Counted from the stretch's first letter, positions 18,408 through 27,934 are shown. The stretch: 64,000 nt of DNA from Nostoc sp. NMS8 (GCF_017115045.1 NZ_JABXKK010000086.1:62001-126000); one strand, 5' to 3'. Notes: generated by a model from the letters alone, not told the origin. A program made the numbers and translations.

Positions 18408-18579
18408 ATATTTTTCCTGCACTTTTATTTTGACTAAGATATGCACTTTTTGAGAGAATTAGTGCGATTATCATTAAATCTAGAAATAAAAAAACTGATT
18501 TAATGCTGGCGATCGCACTTACTCATTCTGATATTTCCAAATAGCGATCGCACCCAGTCTTTTAATTTACCATGTTCAG

Positions 18580-18610
18580 ATCCCCGACTTCTTAGAGAAG
18601 TCGGGGATCT
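18580..18610 (-). terminator. Perfect 13-bp stem hairpin between converging genes
   Basis: GATCCCCGACTTC pairs perfectly with GAAGTCGGGGATC around TTAGA. It lies just past the end of the minus-strand gene and can serve both directions. Confidence 0.7.
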
Positions 18611-18626
18611 CACAACTTAGTTATAC

Positions 18627-18950
18627 TTAAGCTGCTTCCCGCAGTTGTGGTTGTGATGACACACTCACCTCTGGAAATGAAAGCGAGAGTTGTTCGGCTT
18701 GAGGTACTGCGGCTTGCTGTAAAACTTGAACTTCGATATTCACGCTCACTAAATAACTACCTGTATCAGCACCAACCGCTTCAGCAATTAGTTTAGCAAT
18801 GTCTGGGCGTTTGGCAGTCAGCGGATCGCGTAAAATACACCGATCCCATTCATGCTTGGCAGTCGGATTGAGGTTGAGAATATAATGCTTCATCATCGAA
18901 CTAACCCTTGAATCCATCTTCCAGAAGGTTTTCACAGAGCCGTTATGCAT
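18627..18950 (-). CDS. Hypothetical protein
   Basis: This ORF has 107 codons; ATGs at residues 12, 19 and 20 are alternative starts, the last pair lying after a weak AAGGGT. The product is soluble, with a central basic part (YILNLNPTAKHEWDRCILRD) and a beta-rich VGADTGSYLVSVNIEVQVL. No family is recognised. A strong terminator follows it, which supports it being a real gene. Confidence 0.5.
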   Translation of the reverse strand: MHNGSVKTFWKMDSRVSSMMKHYILNLNPTAKHEWDRCILRDPLTAKRPDIAKLIAEAVGADTGSYLVSVNIEVQVLQQAAVPQAEQLSLSFPEVSVSSQPQLREAA

Positions 18951-19135
18951 TTGGCTAGGCTTTGTGAACGCTGTTTTTATTATAGTATATTTGTACTAAA
19001 TTGGACGATATCTGAGTAAAAAAGTAGGGAATATAGATCATTGCTAGGAGTGCGTACAGGTCTGTATTAGCTGTATCTGATTGTTTTGGGGCTACACGAA
19101 CAATCAAAGCGCCATGTCTAGAGCGGGTTAAAGCC

Positions 19136-19228
19136 CAATACGCTTCAGATAAGCTTTTTTCTCCCCCCTGCATCCCCTGCTCCCCCTACCTGCCTCAACG
19201 GATAAATTTCTTAACCCAACCGTATTGG
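19136..19228. mobile_element. MITE-like element with family A-type ends
   Basis: CAATACGCTTCAGATAAGC at one end and AACCCAACCGTATTG at the other match the ends of family A. The interior is a C-rich stretch (CTCCCCCCTGCATCCCCTGC) in place of the usual core. It may be a composite or rearranged copy. The flanking 18951-19380 region holds no gene. Confidence 0.5.
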
Positions 19229-19380
19229 GTTAAAGCCAACGCCAAATTTATCTATTCTCTGCCAATTTGGTGGCGCGTCTGAATCCTCAATCCTAGAATA
19301 TCTTCCTATAGGCAATTTCTAATTAAAGCTATAGCAATTAAGCTGACAGAACAACACCTAATTTTTGTATAAATAGCTAT

Positions 19381-20679
19381 ATGGTAGATGTCTATATTAT
19401 TGACCTATTTGTGATAGGTCTACTTTTGCTGATAGTAACGTTAGGGTCAGGTTGGATTACTCGCTTACCTCTTTCTTTTGCCATTATCTATCTCCTAGTT
19501 GGTATTTTTCTAGGCCCTTATGGTCTAGGGCTGATTCAATTACGTCGGGATGAAGTTTTTAACACCGAACTGCTGGAGAGAATAACAGAACTTGTAGTAA
19601 TTATTTCTGTATTTAGCTGCGGCTTAAAAATTGTTCGTCCTCTTAGGTTGGGGGTTTGGGATATTACGGCGCGATTAATTTTATTTTTGATGCCAATTTC
19701 AATTTTGGCTCTGGCTGCTGTTGGTAAATTATTTTTAGGAATGAATTGGGGAGAAGCGATTTTATTAGGAGCAATTCTTGCACCTACCGATCCGGTTTTA
19801 GCATCAGAAGTACAACTGACCGATGCCAAAGACCAAGATGAGTTAAGATTTGGTTTAACTTCTGAAGGTGGGTTAAATGATGCTTTAGCTTTTCCCTTCG
19901 TTTATTTTGGCATTCATGCCTTAGAAGATAACAACTGGGGTAACTGGTTTAAACAGTGGATTACGGTTGATTTAATATGGGCGATCGCAACTGGTATTAT
20001 TATGGGAATTGTTGTTGCAAAATCTATAGTTTGGATTGAAAAAAGAGTTCACAAACTCCGTCCTGCTGACGAGTTAATGGAAGATTTTATTGCTATCAGC
20101 ACAATTCTAATAACTTATTCCTTAACAGAAATGGTGAATGGCTATGGATTTCTAGCAGTATTTGTTGCTGGGTTAGTTGTCCAACGCAGTTACAGAAATC
20201 ATGAAAAACCGCTAAAACAGTTAGAATTTATTGAGCAAGTTGAAAAGTTGCTGGAAGTGGGGACAATCCTACTATTAGGTTCAATATTATTATTGAAACC
20301 AATGCTTAATTATGCTATGCAATCTTTTTTAGTGATAATTTTGTTATTCTTGATCATCAGACCTGTAGGAGTTTGGATTAGCACAATTGGCAAACGTCCT
20401 CTAGACTCACACCGCCGAACCTTACACCCAGGAACTCGTTGGTTATTCGGATGGTTTGGTATTCGCGGTGTCGGCTCTTTATATTATCTTGCCTATGCCT
20501 TTGGTCATGGCTTAAAAGGTGAAGCAGGCGAACAAATTGCTTGGATAACTTACACAACCATTGTAGTTTCGGTAATTGTGCATGGAATTAGTGCAACTCC
20601 ATTAATGAAGTGGTATGAGCGCAACTTTGCTAATAATAAAAAGACTACTCCTCCCACCACAATTGATGAATTTGAGTAA
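19381..20679 (+). CDS. Na+(K+)/H+ antiporter, CPA1/NhaP type
   Basis: The 432-aa integral membrane protein has about 12 TM helices. The CPA1 signature ILAPTDPVLASEVQ, with its conserved Asp, lies near residues 136-149, and FGLTSEGGLNDALAFPFVY supplies the second conserved acidic segment. RGVGSLYYLAYA near the C-terminus is also typical. It exchanges cations for protons at the plasma or thylakoid membrane, for salt and pH homeostasis. The ATG at 19381 lacks a good ribosome site. It stands alone and ends before a bidirectional terminator. Confidence 0.93.
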   Translation: MVDVYIIDLFVIGLLLLIVTLGSGWITRLPLSFAIIYLLVGIFLGPYGLGLIQLRRDEVFNTELLERITELVVIISVFSCGLKIVRPLRLGVWDITARLILFLMPISILALAAVGKLFLGMNWGEAILLGAILAPTDPVLASEVQLTDAKDQDELRFGLTSEGGLNDALAFPFVYFGIHALEDNNWGNWFKQWITVDLIWAIATGIIMGIVVAKSIVWIEKRVHKLRPADELMEDFIAISTILITYSLTEMVNGYGFLAVFVAGLVVQRSYRNHEKPLKQLEFIEQVEKLLEVGTILLLGSILLLKPMLNYAMQSFLVIILLFLIIRPVGVWISTIGKRPLDSHRRTLHPGTRWLFGWFGIRGVGSLYYLAYAFGHGLKGEAGEQIAWITYTTIVVSVIVHGISATPLMKWYERNFANNKKTTPPTTIDEFE

Positions 20680-20761
20680 AAGCGATTTTTGATCGCGACT
20701 ATCTTAAAATTTGATATGATCTAGCTTTTTAATCTCACTCTAAATCAGAATGTGGGTTTGA

Positions 20762-20804
20762 ATATAATTCCCAACGCTAGTAGTGAGCGGGTTGGGAATT
20801 ATAT
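20762..20804. terminator. Bidirectional terminator, 14-bp perfect stem
   Basis: ATATAATTCCCAAC pairs perfectly with GTTGGGAATTATAT between converging genes. Confidence 0.75.
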
Positions 20805-20813
20805 CTATATTCT

Positions 20814-21203
20814 CTATTTACCTGTCACTTTTTCAAGAACTTCTTTCGCCTTTTCACCAAGACTTTCTGGAGGATTTTGTGCTTTTTCAGCCTTCAAATT
20901 TCTTTCGTAAGCCTTCTCGATAGTATTAAGATTTTTTGAATCTTTTACTGCTTGTTCATAAGCTTCTTCTCGTTTTTCTTCTTGAACGCCAACACCTGGA
21001 TCGTATTCGTTAGCGCGATTAATTTTTTCTTCAGAATTTGGTTTATACTCTGGAGGTATTAACTTCAATTCTTCAAGTGTAGTTGCATGACTAGCTTGTT
21101 GAAAGAAAATCAACGAACCTGACAAGCTGATAGAGATCATCAAGCAAATAACCAAAAGGCTTGAAAGAAACGCTTGCTTTAAAGTTAATAGAATTTTTTG
21201 CAT
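20814..21203 (-). CDS. Predicted exported protein of unknown function
   Basis: The 129-aa product has a signal peptide or anchor (about residues 1-41, ending ASHATT). A hydrophilic, highly charged mature part with helical repeats (EEKREEAYEQAVKDSKNLN and KAEKAQNPPESLGEKAKEVL) follows. TAGGAG precedes the ATG. The C-terminal charged helix resembles those in CsbD- and low-temperature-induced-type proteins, but I cannot place it in a family. Confidence 0.7.
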   Translation of the reverse strand: MQKILLTLKQAFLSSLLVICLMISISLSGSLIFFQQASHATTLEELKLIPPEYKPNSEEKINRANEYDPGVGVQEEKREEAYEQAVKDSKNLNTIEKAYERNLKAEKAQNPPESLGEKAKEVLEKVTGK

Positions 21204-21439
21204 GGTAAAACACTCCTAGTTTTTGTGAGCCTGTGTCATGTATGGATATATGCAATATTTAAAGCTCACAGGCATCCTAAGTGTTTAGTTACAGTTCTTA
21301 CTTCTACCGTAAGGTATATTAATTTTTAACTATAGTTCAGTCAATCCTATCTAAATCTTTTAGTATCTAGAACTGTCTAAATTTTTGTAATAGTCAAACT
21401 GCCGTACTGAACCCATAGACAAGGGCACTTACATTACCA

Positions 21440-21511
21440 TTGCAATCATCACAAGACGCGATAAATCGTCGTCTCTACAAGTGTTTTGTTGCTCATTCTG
21501 AACTATATTGC
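21440..21511 (-). mobile_element. Family A MITE-like repeat, reversed
   Basis: Read on the minus strand it gives CAATATAGTTCAGAATGAGC, then TTGTAGAGACGACGATTTAT. It is a copy in opposite orientation, directly after the end of the next minus-strand gene. Confidence 0.65.
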
Positions 21512-21512
21512 T

Positions 21513-22619
21513 TTATAACCAACTATGAGTAATCTTAATTCCTCGGCTTTGCATTACCTCTTCAAATAAATTTGTTGGGAGTGCTTCTTCTACAGCAAAA
21601 ACACCTGGCTTTTTGAGTTTGCCTTCTAGCAATAATTGGGCAATACTACCCGTACCACAACCAGAAGCCACAGATGTATTTTCATGCACTATAGTTGAGC
21701 GATAAATGGCAGTTTCACCATTTTTTTGCCCTGTAACTTCCGAACGAACGGCTACCCCAATTCCACTAAAATTATTAGTGACATCTGTCATCAAATGGCT
21801 GACACGAGAGAGGAATTCAATCATCGAACGTTGCTGCATTAACCACTTGGGAAAAACGTTCGCGGCAATCCAAGTTAGATGATTATAAAAATCTGGAACA
21901 GAGCCAAACTTAGTAATTACAGTTTTCACTGATGGGAAGGCTTGAGGCAGTGTAAATGTTTCTGGCATATCAAACCAGTAAACTCCACTGCGTCCATAAG
22001 GAGATGGAAACTCAATTACTTCTCTTTCACTATAAGGCTTGACTGTATTCCATTTTCCATCTATCCAAGCTTCAAAAGGATACTGTAACCCCAGAAAAGT
22101 TGTCCGCATCACTGTAATACCAGCACCACCAGAACCAGAAACTAAATAACTTAAATGGATCTTTTCTGGTTGGTCAAATTGTTCAACTCCCTGACGTACC
22201 ATGCTATTAGAAATACCAGGAAAAATGCCAGTATTAATAATTGCTGTCACACCAGCAGCAGCAGCTTTTTCATGATAATTTAGAGCTTTGCTGGTATAAG
22301 AACGATGGTCGCTGACATCTAGATAATTAACGCCTTGGGCAATACAGGTTTCAAGAACATTAGTATCTCTGTAGTGAAATGGGCCAGCACAGTGAATGAC
22401 TAAATTAGAGTTTGCGATCGCATCTCGCAACTTGTCAACTTCTGCCAAGTCTAATATCAAAAACTGCACTTGTCCCCCCGAAGACAAGCTAACAGCCTTG
22501 CCAAACTCCGCAGAACGCCCAGTAATCGTAATTTGAGCCTGCGTATGGGTAGCGAGATCCTGAGCAACACTGCTACCAATCCGCCCCCGTCCACCAATAA
22601 TTAAAACGCTGTCTCTCAT
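21513..22619 (-). CDS. Saccharopine dehydrogenase-like NADP-binding protein
   Basis: This 368-aa protein has an N-terminal Rossmann fold (VLIIGGRGRIGSSVAQDLA, residues 5-23) followed by ITGRS, as in the Sacchrp_dh_NADP family. LVIHCAGPFHYRDTNVLETC is typical of the family's domain. Relatives include saccharopine dehydrogenases and trans-acting enoyl reductases; the substrate here is unknown. The crtD-like gene lies 145 bp upstream on the same strand, so co-transcription and a link to carotenoid or lipid metabolism are possible but unproven. Confidence 0.85.
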   Translation of the reverse strand: MRDSVLIIGGRGRIGSSVAQDLATHTQAQITITGRSAEFGKAVSLSSGGQVQFLILDLAEVDKLRDAIANSNLVIHCAGPFHYRDTNVLETCIAQGVNYLDVSDHRSYTSKALNYHEKAAAAGVTAIINTGIFPGISNSMVRQGVEQFDQPEKIHLSYLVSGSGGAGITVMRTTFLGLQYPFEAWIDGKWNTVKPYSEREVIEFPSPYGRSGVYWFDMPETFTLPQAFPSVKTVITKFGSVPDFYNHLTWIAANVFPKWLMQQRSMIEFLSRVSHLMTDVTNNFSGIGVAVRSEVTGQKNGETAIYRSTIVHENTSVASGCGTGSIAQLLLEGKLKKPGVFAVEEALPTNLFEEVMQSRGIKITHSWL

Positions 22620-22764
22620 TACTCCGGGTCAGCAACATTATCCTTATTTCATCAGTTTTGCGTCCCCTTTGGCATCGGTTATAAGTATGATTTATACTAT
22701 TTAATAAAATTTCGGCTCTATATAAATAGTTGTAATTGAATTCAGAATTCAGATTGACAAAATA

Positions 22765-24279
22765 CTATATTTGCGCTTCAATCTGCCTGACTACCGTTAA
22801 CGCTGAGTAACTCACCCCAGCAGTGCCTTCCCCTGGATGGGTCGAGTCACCAACTAACCACAAATTTTCAATGGGTGTTCGATTGGCGAAACCAAAGGGG
22901 CCAAAAGTAGGTATTCTTTGACCAATACCGCCAACTATACCGCGATCGCGCCCTGTGAAGTGGGCAAAGGTGCGGGGTGTTGCAGCTTCTTGATAAATAA
23001 TCGTTTCTGGTTTGAGATAAAAGTATTGAGCAAGACGTGCGATCGCTTTTTGGGTAAACTTTTCTTTTAGTCCTTCATAATCTTCAGTCTGCCACCACTG
23101 TGCAGGATCGACAAATGAAGAAGCGATAATAGTCGCTTTCCCCTCCGGTGCGCGACCGTCTCCAGGATGACTGACGGAAACAAATAGGGAATTATTTTCG
23201 CCAATGGGGCCATTGACATCGTACAGAAATTGCAGGTGAGGAGGACACCCAGGCGAAATCGCGCTGGCGTCTACACCCAAATACACCACAAATGCGCCCG
23301 ATGCTTGGGGTAGTTTTTCCACCCGGTTTTTATATCCAGATGGCGCTTGTTCTCCCAATAACTGCACCAAGTTTTGCACGGTGACGTTACTAACTATATG
23401 GTCGGCTGCTTCCGTCCAGACTTCGCCAGTTTTCTGATTTCTAATTACAACAGCAGTAGCTTTACCGTTTTCTACTTTGATTTGTTCTACAGTGTGGCGC
23501 ATCAACAACTTGCCGCCATCTCTTTCTAAAGATTGTACCAAGCGATCGCTCAACACCTGCATACTTCCCTGGAGGTGAAACAATCCTTGGGGCAGTTGGG
23601 ATACACTCAAGGCTGTGGCTGCATAAAGTAATGCTGTCTCGTCTGCATCCACCTGGGAGTATAGCTTCAGTTGCAAATCCAAAAAAGTTCTTAGTCGTTG
23701 GTCATTTCCCAGTCCACATAAACGTAAAGCATTTCCTACCGTAAATAAGGTGAAGGGTACGGTAATTAATGTACTGGGACGCACCGCTTGGATTAGCTGC
23801 CACAAATCCCATAAATTACGCGGTGGTAGTACCGGGTCGCGTCCTTGAAATTCCCAACTGGCATCAAATAAAGTTGCCATCAACTGCCAAAACGGTTCGC
23901 TACCAGGAAATTGTTTTTGTCGTTCTGCTTTCCATTTTTCTTGGTCGCGCCAAACGTTGATAGGTGTACTTTCCCCAGGTAAATACACCGCACAAGCAGG
24001 GTCACAAGGCGTTGCTGTCGGCAAATCTATTTGCAATTCTGAGAAAATGCGGTGGTGAATTCCCCCGGCTTCCAACCCCGCCACCTGAGTTGCGCCCACG
24101 TCAAAGGTAAATCCTTGGCGTTTAAATGTCGAAGCACAGCCTCCTGGTGCGATCGCTTGATCTAAAATTAAGACGCTGTAACCTCTATGAGCTAATAATG
24201 CTCCAGCAGTCAGTCCACCGATTCCTGCACCAATAACCACTACATGAGATTTAGTTTTGTCAACAGAAATGCTGGACAT
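22765..24279 (-). CDS. crtD: CrtD-type carotenoid C-3',4' desaturase (FAD-dependent)
   Basis: The 504-aa flavoprotein belongs to the phytoene desaturase/carotenoid isomerase superfamily. The FAD dinucleotide-binding motif VVIGAGIGGLTAGALLA is at residues 14-30, with the acidic end at D40. APGGCASTFKRQGFTFDVGA follows, and the C-terminal LWLVGDSTHPGEGTAGVSYS is the family's second FAD motif. Overall it reads closer to CrtD, which desaturates the myxoxanthophyll precursor, than to CrtH, whose N-terminus differs. CrtD makes the psi end of myxol glycosides in the membranes. The assignment within the superfamily is made from memory of family patterns. Confidence 0.78.
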   Translation of the reverse strand: MSSISVDKTKSHVVVIGAGIGGLTAGALLAHRGYSVLILDQAIAPGGCASTFKRQGFTFDVGATQVAGLEAGGIHHRIFSELQIDLPTATPCDPACAVYLPGESTPINVWRDQEKWKAERQKQFPGSEPFWQLMATLFDASWEFQGRDPVLPPRNLWDLWQLIQAVRPSTLITVPFTLFTVGNALRLCGLGNDQRLRTFLDLQLKLYSQVDADETALLYAATALSVSQLPQGLFHLQGSMQVLSDRLVQSLERDGGKLLMRHTVEQIKVENGKATAVVIRNQKTGEVWTEAADHIVSNVTVQNLVQLLGEQAPSGYKNRVEKLPQASGAFVVYLGVDASAISPGCPPHLQFLYDVNGPIGENNSLFVSVSHPGDGRAPEGKATIIASSFVDPAQWWQTEDYEGLKEKFTQKAIARLAQYFYLKPETIIYQEAATPRTFAHFTGRDRGIVGGIGQRIPTFGPFGFANRTPIENLWLVGDSTHPGEGTAGVSYSALTVVRQIEAQI

Positions 24280-24476
24280 TGATATTTATCTTTATAATTC
24301 TTAATATTGCTATTCATAATTTTACAGCGTTATCGAGATTAATGACTTCATGAGTACTACTTGACCAACCCAAAATTGCTGGGTGAGGGTCTTCCTCTCC
24401 GTGTTCTCTGCACCTCTGTGGTTCGTTATCTAACCCAAGTATGGACGAGGGGAAATTCTTGCCTTACTTGCTCATG

Positions 24477-24506
24477 CGATCGCTTCTCCGACAGAAGAAG
24501 CGATCG
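24477..24506. repeat. HIP1-containing hairpin
   Basis: CGATCGCTTCT pairs with AGAAGCGATCG around a short loop, in the divergent region between crtD and the M16 protease. It lies 66 bases before the protease start and could affect its mRNA leader. Confidence 0.5.
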
Positions 24507-24571
24507 GAGTGCTTATTTTTAAGTCCCAGATAAGATAAAGAAGTAACATCGCTCCTCACACACAAGTAGCA

Positions 24572-25852
24572 ATGACCTCAACCCTACGGAAACTTCCCCG
24601 TCTCAATGCCCCGACACTGCATCAGCTGCCCAATGGTTTGACAATCATTGCCGAGCAAATGCCAGTGGAAGCCGTAAACCTCAATTTATGGATTAAAGTT
24701 GGCTCTGCTGTAGAACCTGATGCCATTAACGGTATGGCTCACTTTCTAGAACACATGATTTTTAAAGGAACAGAACGACTGGCTAGCGGCGAGTTTGAAC
24801 GTCGAATTGAAGAGCGGGGTGCTGTTACCAATGCCGCTACGAGCCAAGATTATACTCATTACTATATAACCACTGCTCCCAAAGATTTTGCCGAGCTTGC
24901 GCCACTACAAATAGATGTAGTATCGAATGCGAGTATTCCTGATGATGCTTTTGAACGTGAGCGATTAGTAGTTTTAGAAGAAATTAGGCGTTCCGAGGAT
25001 AATCCTCAACGGCGTACATATCGGCGGGCGATGGAGACAGCCTTTGATCATCTACCCTATCGCCGTGCAGTATTGGGGCCAGAATCGGTGATTGCCGAAC
25101 TGAAACCCCAGGAGATGCGAGATTTTCATGCTAATTGGTATCAACCCCAGTCAATTACTGCTGTAGCTGTGGGTAATTTGCCCGTAGAAGAATTAATTGC
25201 AACTGTTGCAGAAGGATTTACAAAAGCTACTCCCCAGCCCAGTACAGACGGGATTAATCGCGTCTCTCCCCTGAATCCTGAATCACCATTTACAGAAATT
25301 GTTCGTCGAGAATTTATCGATGAAAGTCTGCAACAAGCAAGGCTAGTGATGGTTTGGCGAGTTCCCGGAATGACACAGTTAGATCGCACCTATGGACTGG
25401 ATGTTTTAGCCGGAATTTTGGGACACGGAAGGACATCAAGACTGGTGAGGGATTTACGAGAAGAACGGGGATTAGTTTCTTCAATTTCTGTGAGCAACAT
25501 GAGCAATGAGCTGCAAGGGATATTTTATATTTCAGCTAAATGTGCAGTAGAAAATTTAGTAATTGTAGAGGATACGATCGCTCAACACCTTGGCAAACTA
25601 CAAACAGAGTTGGTAACAGAATCAGAAATTGCCCGTATAGGGCGACGAGTAGCTAATAGATATGTTTTTGGAAACGAAACACCAAGCGATCGCTCTGGAT
25701 TGTATGGTTATTATCAATCTTTGGTGGGAGATTTGGAACCCGCCTTTAACTACCCAGCAATAATCCAGAGCCAAGATGCAACAGACTTGATGCAAGCAGC
25801 CAAAGAGTATCTATCTTCAGATGCTTATGGTGTAGTCTTCGTCAAGCCGTAA
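24572..25852 (+). CDS. M16-family zinc metallopeptidase
   Basis: The 426-aa protein is a processing-peptidase-like (PqqL/PMPCB type) protease. The inverted Zn motif HxxEH is at residues 57-61 (HFLEH), and downstream acidic residues in VVLEEIRRSEDNP supply the third ligand region. The C-terminal M16_C half includes ARLVMVWRVPG and LGHGRTSRLVRDLREERGL. The length fits a single-chain bacterial homodimeric enzyme. No signal peptide is seen. Its substrate is unknown. A repeat-bearing gap of 100 bp separates it from the next gene. Confidence 0.92.
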   Translation: MTSTLRKLPRLNAPTLHQLPNGLTIIAEQMPVEAVNLNLWIKVGSAVEPDAINGMAHFLEHMIFKGTERLASGEFERRIEERGAVTNAATSQDYTHYYITTAPKDFAELAPLQIDVVSNASIPDDAFERERLVVLEEIRRSEDNPQRRTYRRAMETAFDHLPYRRAVLGPESVIAELKPQEMRDFHANWYQPQSITAVAVGNLPVEELIATVAEGFTKATPQPSTDGINRVSPLNPESPFTEIVRREFIDESLQQARLVMVWRVPGMTQLDRTYGLDVLAGILGHGRTSRLVRDLREERGLVSSISVSNMSNELQGIFYISAKCAVENLVIVEDTIAQHLGKLQTELVTESEIARIGRRVANRYVFGNETPSDRSGLYGYYQSLVGDLEPAFNYPAIIQSQDATDLMQAAKEYLSSDAYGVVFVKP

Positions 25853-25953
25853 ATTAAAAATTGGGAATAGGGCATGGGAAAGATAATTAATAAACAGTAC
25901 CCAATGCCCAGTTACTAATCCAAAATCTAAAATCTATAATCCAAAATTATTGC

Positions 25954-26820
25954 ATGATGTGGACTCAAATCGACACCCATATTAGCCAGGTGACTGGCGA
26001 AAAATTTCAGAGTCAGCAAAGGCGATCGGTTGGCGGTGGGTGCATCAACGAAGGTTATGCTGTCTCCAATGGTGAGATAACCTATTTCGTCAAGCTAAAC
26101 CAAGCATCCCAAGTTCCGATGTTTGAAGCTGAGGCGTTGGGCTTAAAGGAAATGCAAGCAACAGCTAGTATTCGCATCCCCAAACCAATTTGCTGGAGTA
26201 CTGCTGATAATTCTAGCTACATCATCCTGGAATGGTTAGAACTTGCTAGCGGTAACGGCAACTCATGGGAAGAGATGGGACGCAAGTTAGCGGCAATGCA
26301 TAAAGCTAGCAGCAGTCAAGGTTTTGGTTGGAAAATTAACAATACCATTGGTTCCACACCCCAAATCAATACTTGGACAGCAGACTGGACAGAATTTTAT
26401 ACTAAACATCGCTTGGGTTATCAATTTCAGTTGGCAAGGCGACGGGGAGGTAATTTTCCCCAGCAAGACAAGTTACTAGCAGCTATCCCGGAACTATTGG
26501 CAAATCATCAAATACAACCTTCGTTGGTACACGGCGATTTATGGGGTGGAAATGCTGGGTGTACTGCATCGGGAGAACCAGTGATATTTGATCCAGCAAC
26601 TTATTTTGGCGATCGCGAAGTTGATATCGCCATGACAGAATTATTTGGTGGTTTCCCAGCAGCGTTTTATAAAAGTTATAACGAAGTCTTTCCTTTAGAT
26701 GCAGGCTATGAACGCCGAAAAACGCTCTATAACCTGTATCACATTCTGAATCACTTCAATTTATTTGGCGGCGGTTATGCTTCCCAAGCCAACCGGATGA
26801 TTGAGCAAATTTTGCGATAA
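25954..26820 (+). CDS. Fructosamine kinase family protein
   Basis: The 288-aa protein has an APH/choline-kinase fold. Catalytic-loop motif LVHGDLWGGNAG (Asp about 193) and the metal-binding FDPATYFGDREVDIAMTELFGG are both diagnostic for the fructosamine/ketosamine-3-kinase family. GGGCINEGYAV near the start matches the nucleotide-loop region. Members phosphorylate protein-bound ketosamines or ribulosamines, triggering deglycation. The length is normal. Two adjacent ATGs compete for the start, and no ribosome site is clear. Confidence 0.92.
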   Translation: MMWTQIDTHISQVTGEKFQSQQRRSVGGGCINEGYAVSNGEITYFVKLNQASQVPMFEAEALGLKEMQATASIRIPKPICWSTADNSSYIILEWLELASGNGNSWEEMGRKLAAMHKASSSQGFGWKINNTIGSTPQINTWTADWTEFYTKHRLGYQFQLARRRGGNFPQQDKLLAAIPELLANHQIQPSLVHGDLWGGNAGCTASGEPVIFDPATYFGDREVDIAMTELFGGFPAAFYKSYNEVFPLDAGYERRKTLYNLYHILNHFNLFGGGYASQANRMIEQILR

Positions 26821-26899
26821 GTAAAGGATTGCAGAAACAAATGAATACACAATTGGTTGATAATTAATAGAGTAGATAAGATGCCTAACCTCACAAGAC

Positions 26900-27679
26900 T
26901 TAACTCCTAGTTTCGATATCGTATAAATTACATAGGGTGAGGAGTTTTTGTTTGAGGCGATCGCGCAGACTCTCAGGTGATACAATCACGCAATCTTCCC
27001 AATACCGCGATACTTCTCGAATCAGCCAGAAAGGATTAGCTACTCGCCGCACCACCTGACGCACATCATTAATCATGTCATCCTCAATATCATCTTCTTT
27101 GGGTTGATAGGCTTTGGCTAACCAACCTCGAAAGTGTAATTGCACTTTTACATAATCAAGTTGACCCCGCCAATCTCCACTTGTCGGGACAACAGACTTA
27201 ATTCGTTCAAAGCTTAAGCAACGATTGTGCCAAAGTTCGGGTAATTCTGGGATATCGTTTTCTACGTCTGCTGTCTCTTCGCACCAAATCATGAGATAAA
27301 AGCGTTTCTCAAAAAACCGCACCTCAGCATGACGAACTTTGTAATCTAACTCGTGACCTTGAGAGTTGGAATAGAGAATGTAGAAAGGCTGTTTAGCTTT
27401 ACTTAGTTCTTCTATCGTATTTCGCCATTCTTGGATAGGTTGACTAAGTTGTTTCATCAGCAATTGACGAAGAGGTGCTTCGAGATTGCCACGTTCTAGT
27501 AAAAGTGCAAGTACAATTTGCGCTTCTCCTATCTGACCTGCATCATTCAAAGCTTTTATTGCTTGCTGTAAGGCATTAACTTGGTTAGAGTCAAGCGTAA
27601 AGGGATTTCCGACCTCTACAGATTGTTGTGCGATCGCCACTATTAAGCCCGAAACGCTCGGTTCTTTGCCCCAGAACAA
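26900..27679 (-). CDS. WYL-domain protein beside cas genes, apparently N-terminally truncated
   Basis: The 259-codon ORF carries a helical N-terminal part (GLIVAIAQQ, NALQQAIKALNDAGQ) and a WYL-type sensor region (RHAEVRFFEKRFYLMIWCEE, LWHNRCLSFERIKSVVP). It ends in a C-terminal helix (SPESLRDRLKQKLL). Relatives near CRISPR-Cas loci normally carry about 25 more residues (a short DNA-binding segment) before the FWGKEPSVSGL block. Here an in-frame TAA lies four codons before that block. The only starts are TTG (27679) or an internal GTG, with no ribosome site. Such regulators control cas expression. It probably lost its N-terminus, matching decay of the neighbouring cas genes. Confidence 0.7.
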   Translation of the reverse strand: MFWGKEPSVSGLIVAIAQQSVEVGNPFTLDSNQVNALQQAIKALNDAGQIGEAQIVLALLLERGNLEAPLRQLLMKQLSQPIQEWRNTIEELSKAKQPFYILYSNSQGHELDYKVRHAEVRFFEKRFYLMIWCEETADVENDIPELPELWHNRCLSFERIKSVVPTSGDWRGQLDYVKVQLHFRGWLAKAYQPKEDDIEDDMINDVRQVVRRVANPFWLIREVSRYWEDCVIVSPESLRDRLKQKLLTLCNLYDIETRS

Positions 27680-27750
27680 ATGCTGCTGTTATTTTTCAAT
27701 TAAACAAGCAAGGAATTATTTCTTATCCAATAACCATCGTTTGTAATGAT

Positions 27751-27855
27751 ATGGAGAAAGAATATAGATTCTTTACAGGCTTGTCAGGAATTTTAACAAT
27801 GGCAATGAAGTTTAAACAATTACGTCTTCCAGATGATGAGGTTTTTATTGTGTGA
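27751..27855 (+). CDS. Possible 34-residue ORF before a terminator
   Basis: An ATG ORF encodes MEKEYRFFTGLSGILTMAMK and 14 more residues ending DDEVFIV. The frame extends upstream without an obvious start. A perfect hairpin follows 9 bases after the stop. It lies between the divergent WYL and oxygenase genes. It could be a small gene or a fragment of a lost one; I do not recognise it. Confidence 0.35.
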   Translation: MEKEYRFFTGLSGILTMAMKFKQLRLPDDEVFIV

Positions 27856-27864
27856 TAAGTAATT

Positions 27865-27893
27865 AAATTCTCGCACCAATGGTGCGAGAATTT
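27865..27893 (+). terminator. Perfect 13-bp stem hairpin upstream of the oxygenase-cas6 unit
   Basis: AAATTCTCGCACC pairs with GGTGCGAGAATTT around AAT, followed by GTAG. It ends only 41 bases before the oxygenase GTG, so it may be a terminator for the small ORF or an attenuator for the cas-linked operon. Confidence 0.65.
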
Positions 27894-27934
27894 GTAGAAC
27901 ATCAATTTATAAGTATATTTTTCTCACATCGCCC

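Noticed and set aside
18955..19173. 72-codon minus-strand ORF
   Set aside because: It runs through a MITE-like element and AT-rich leader with no family signal.
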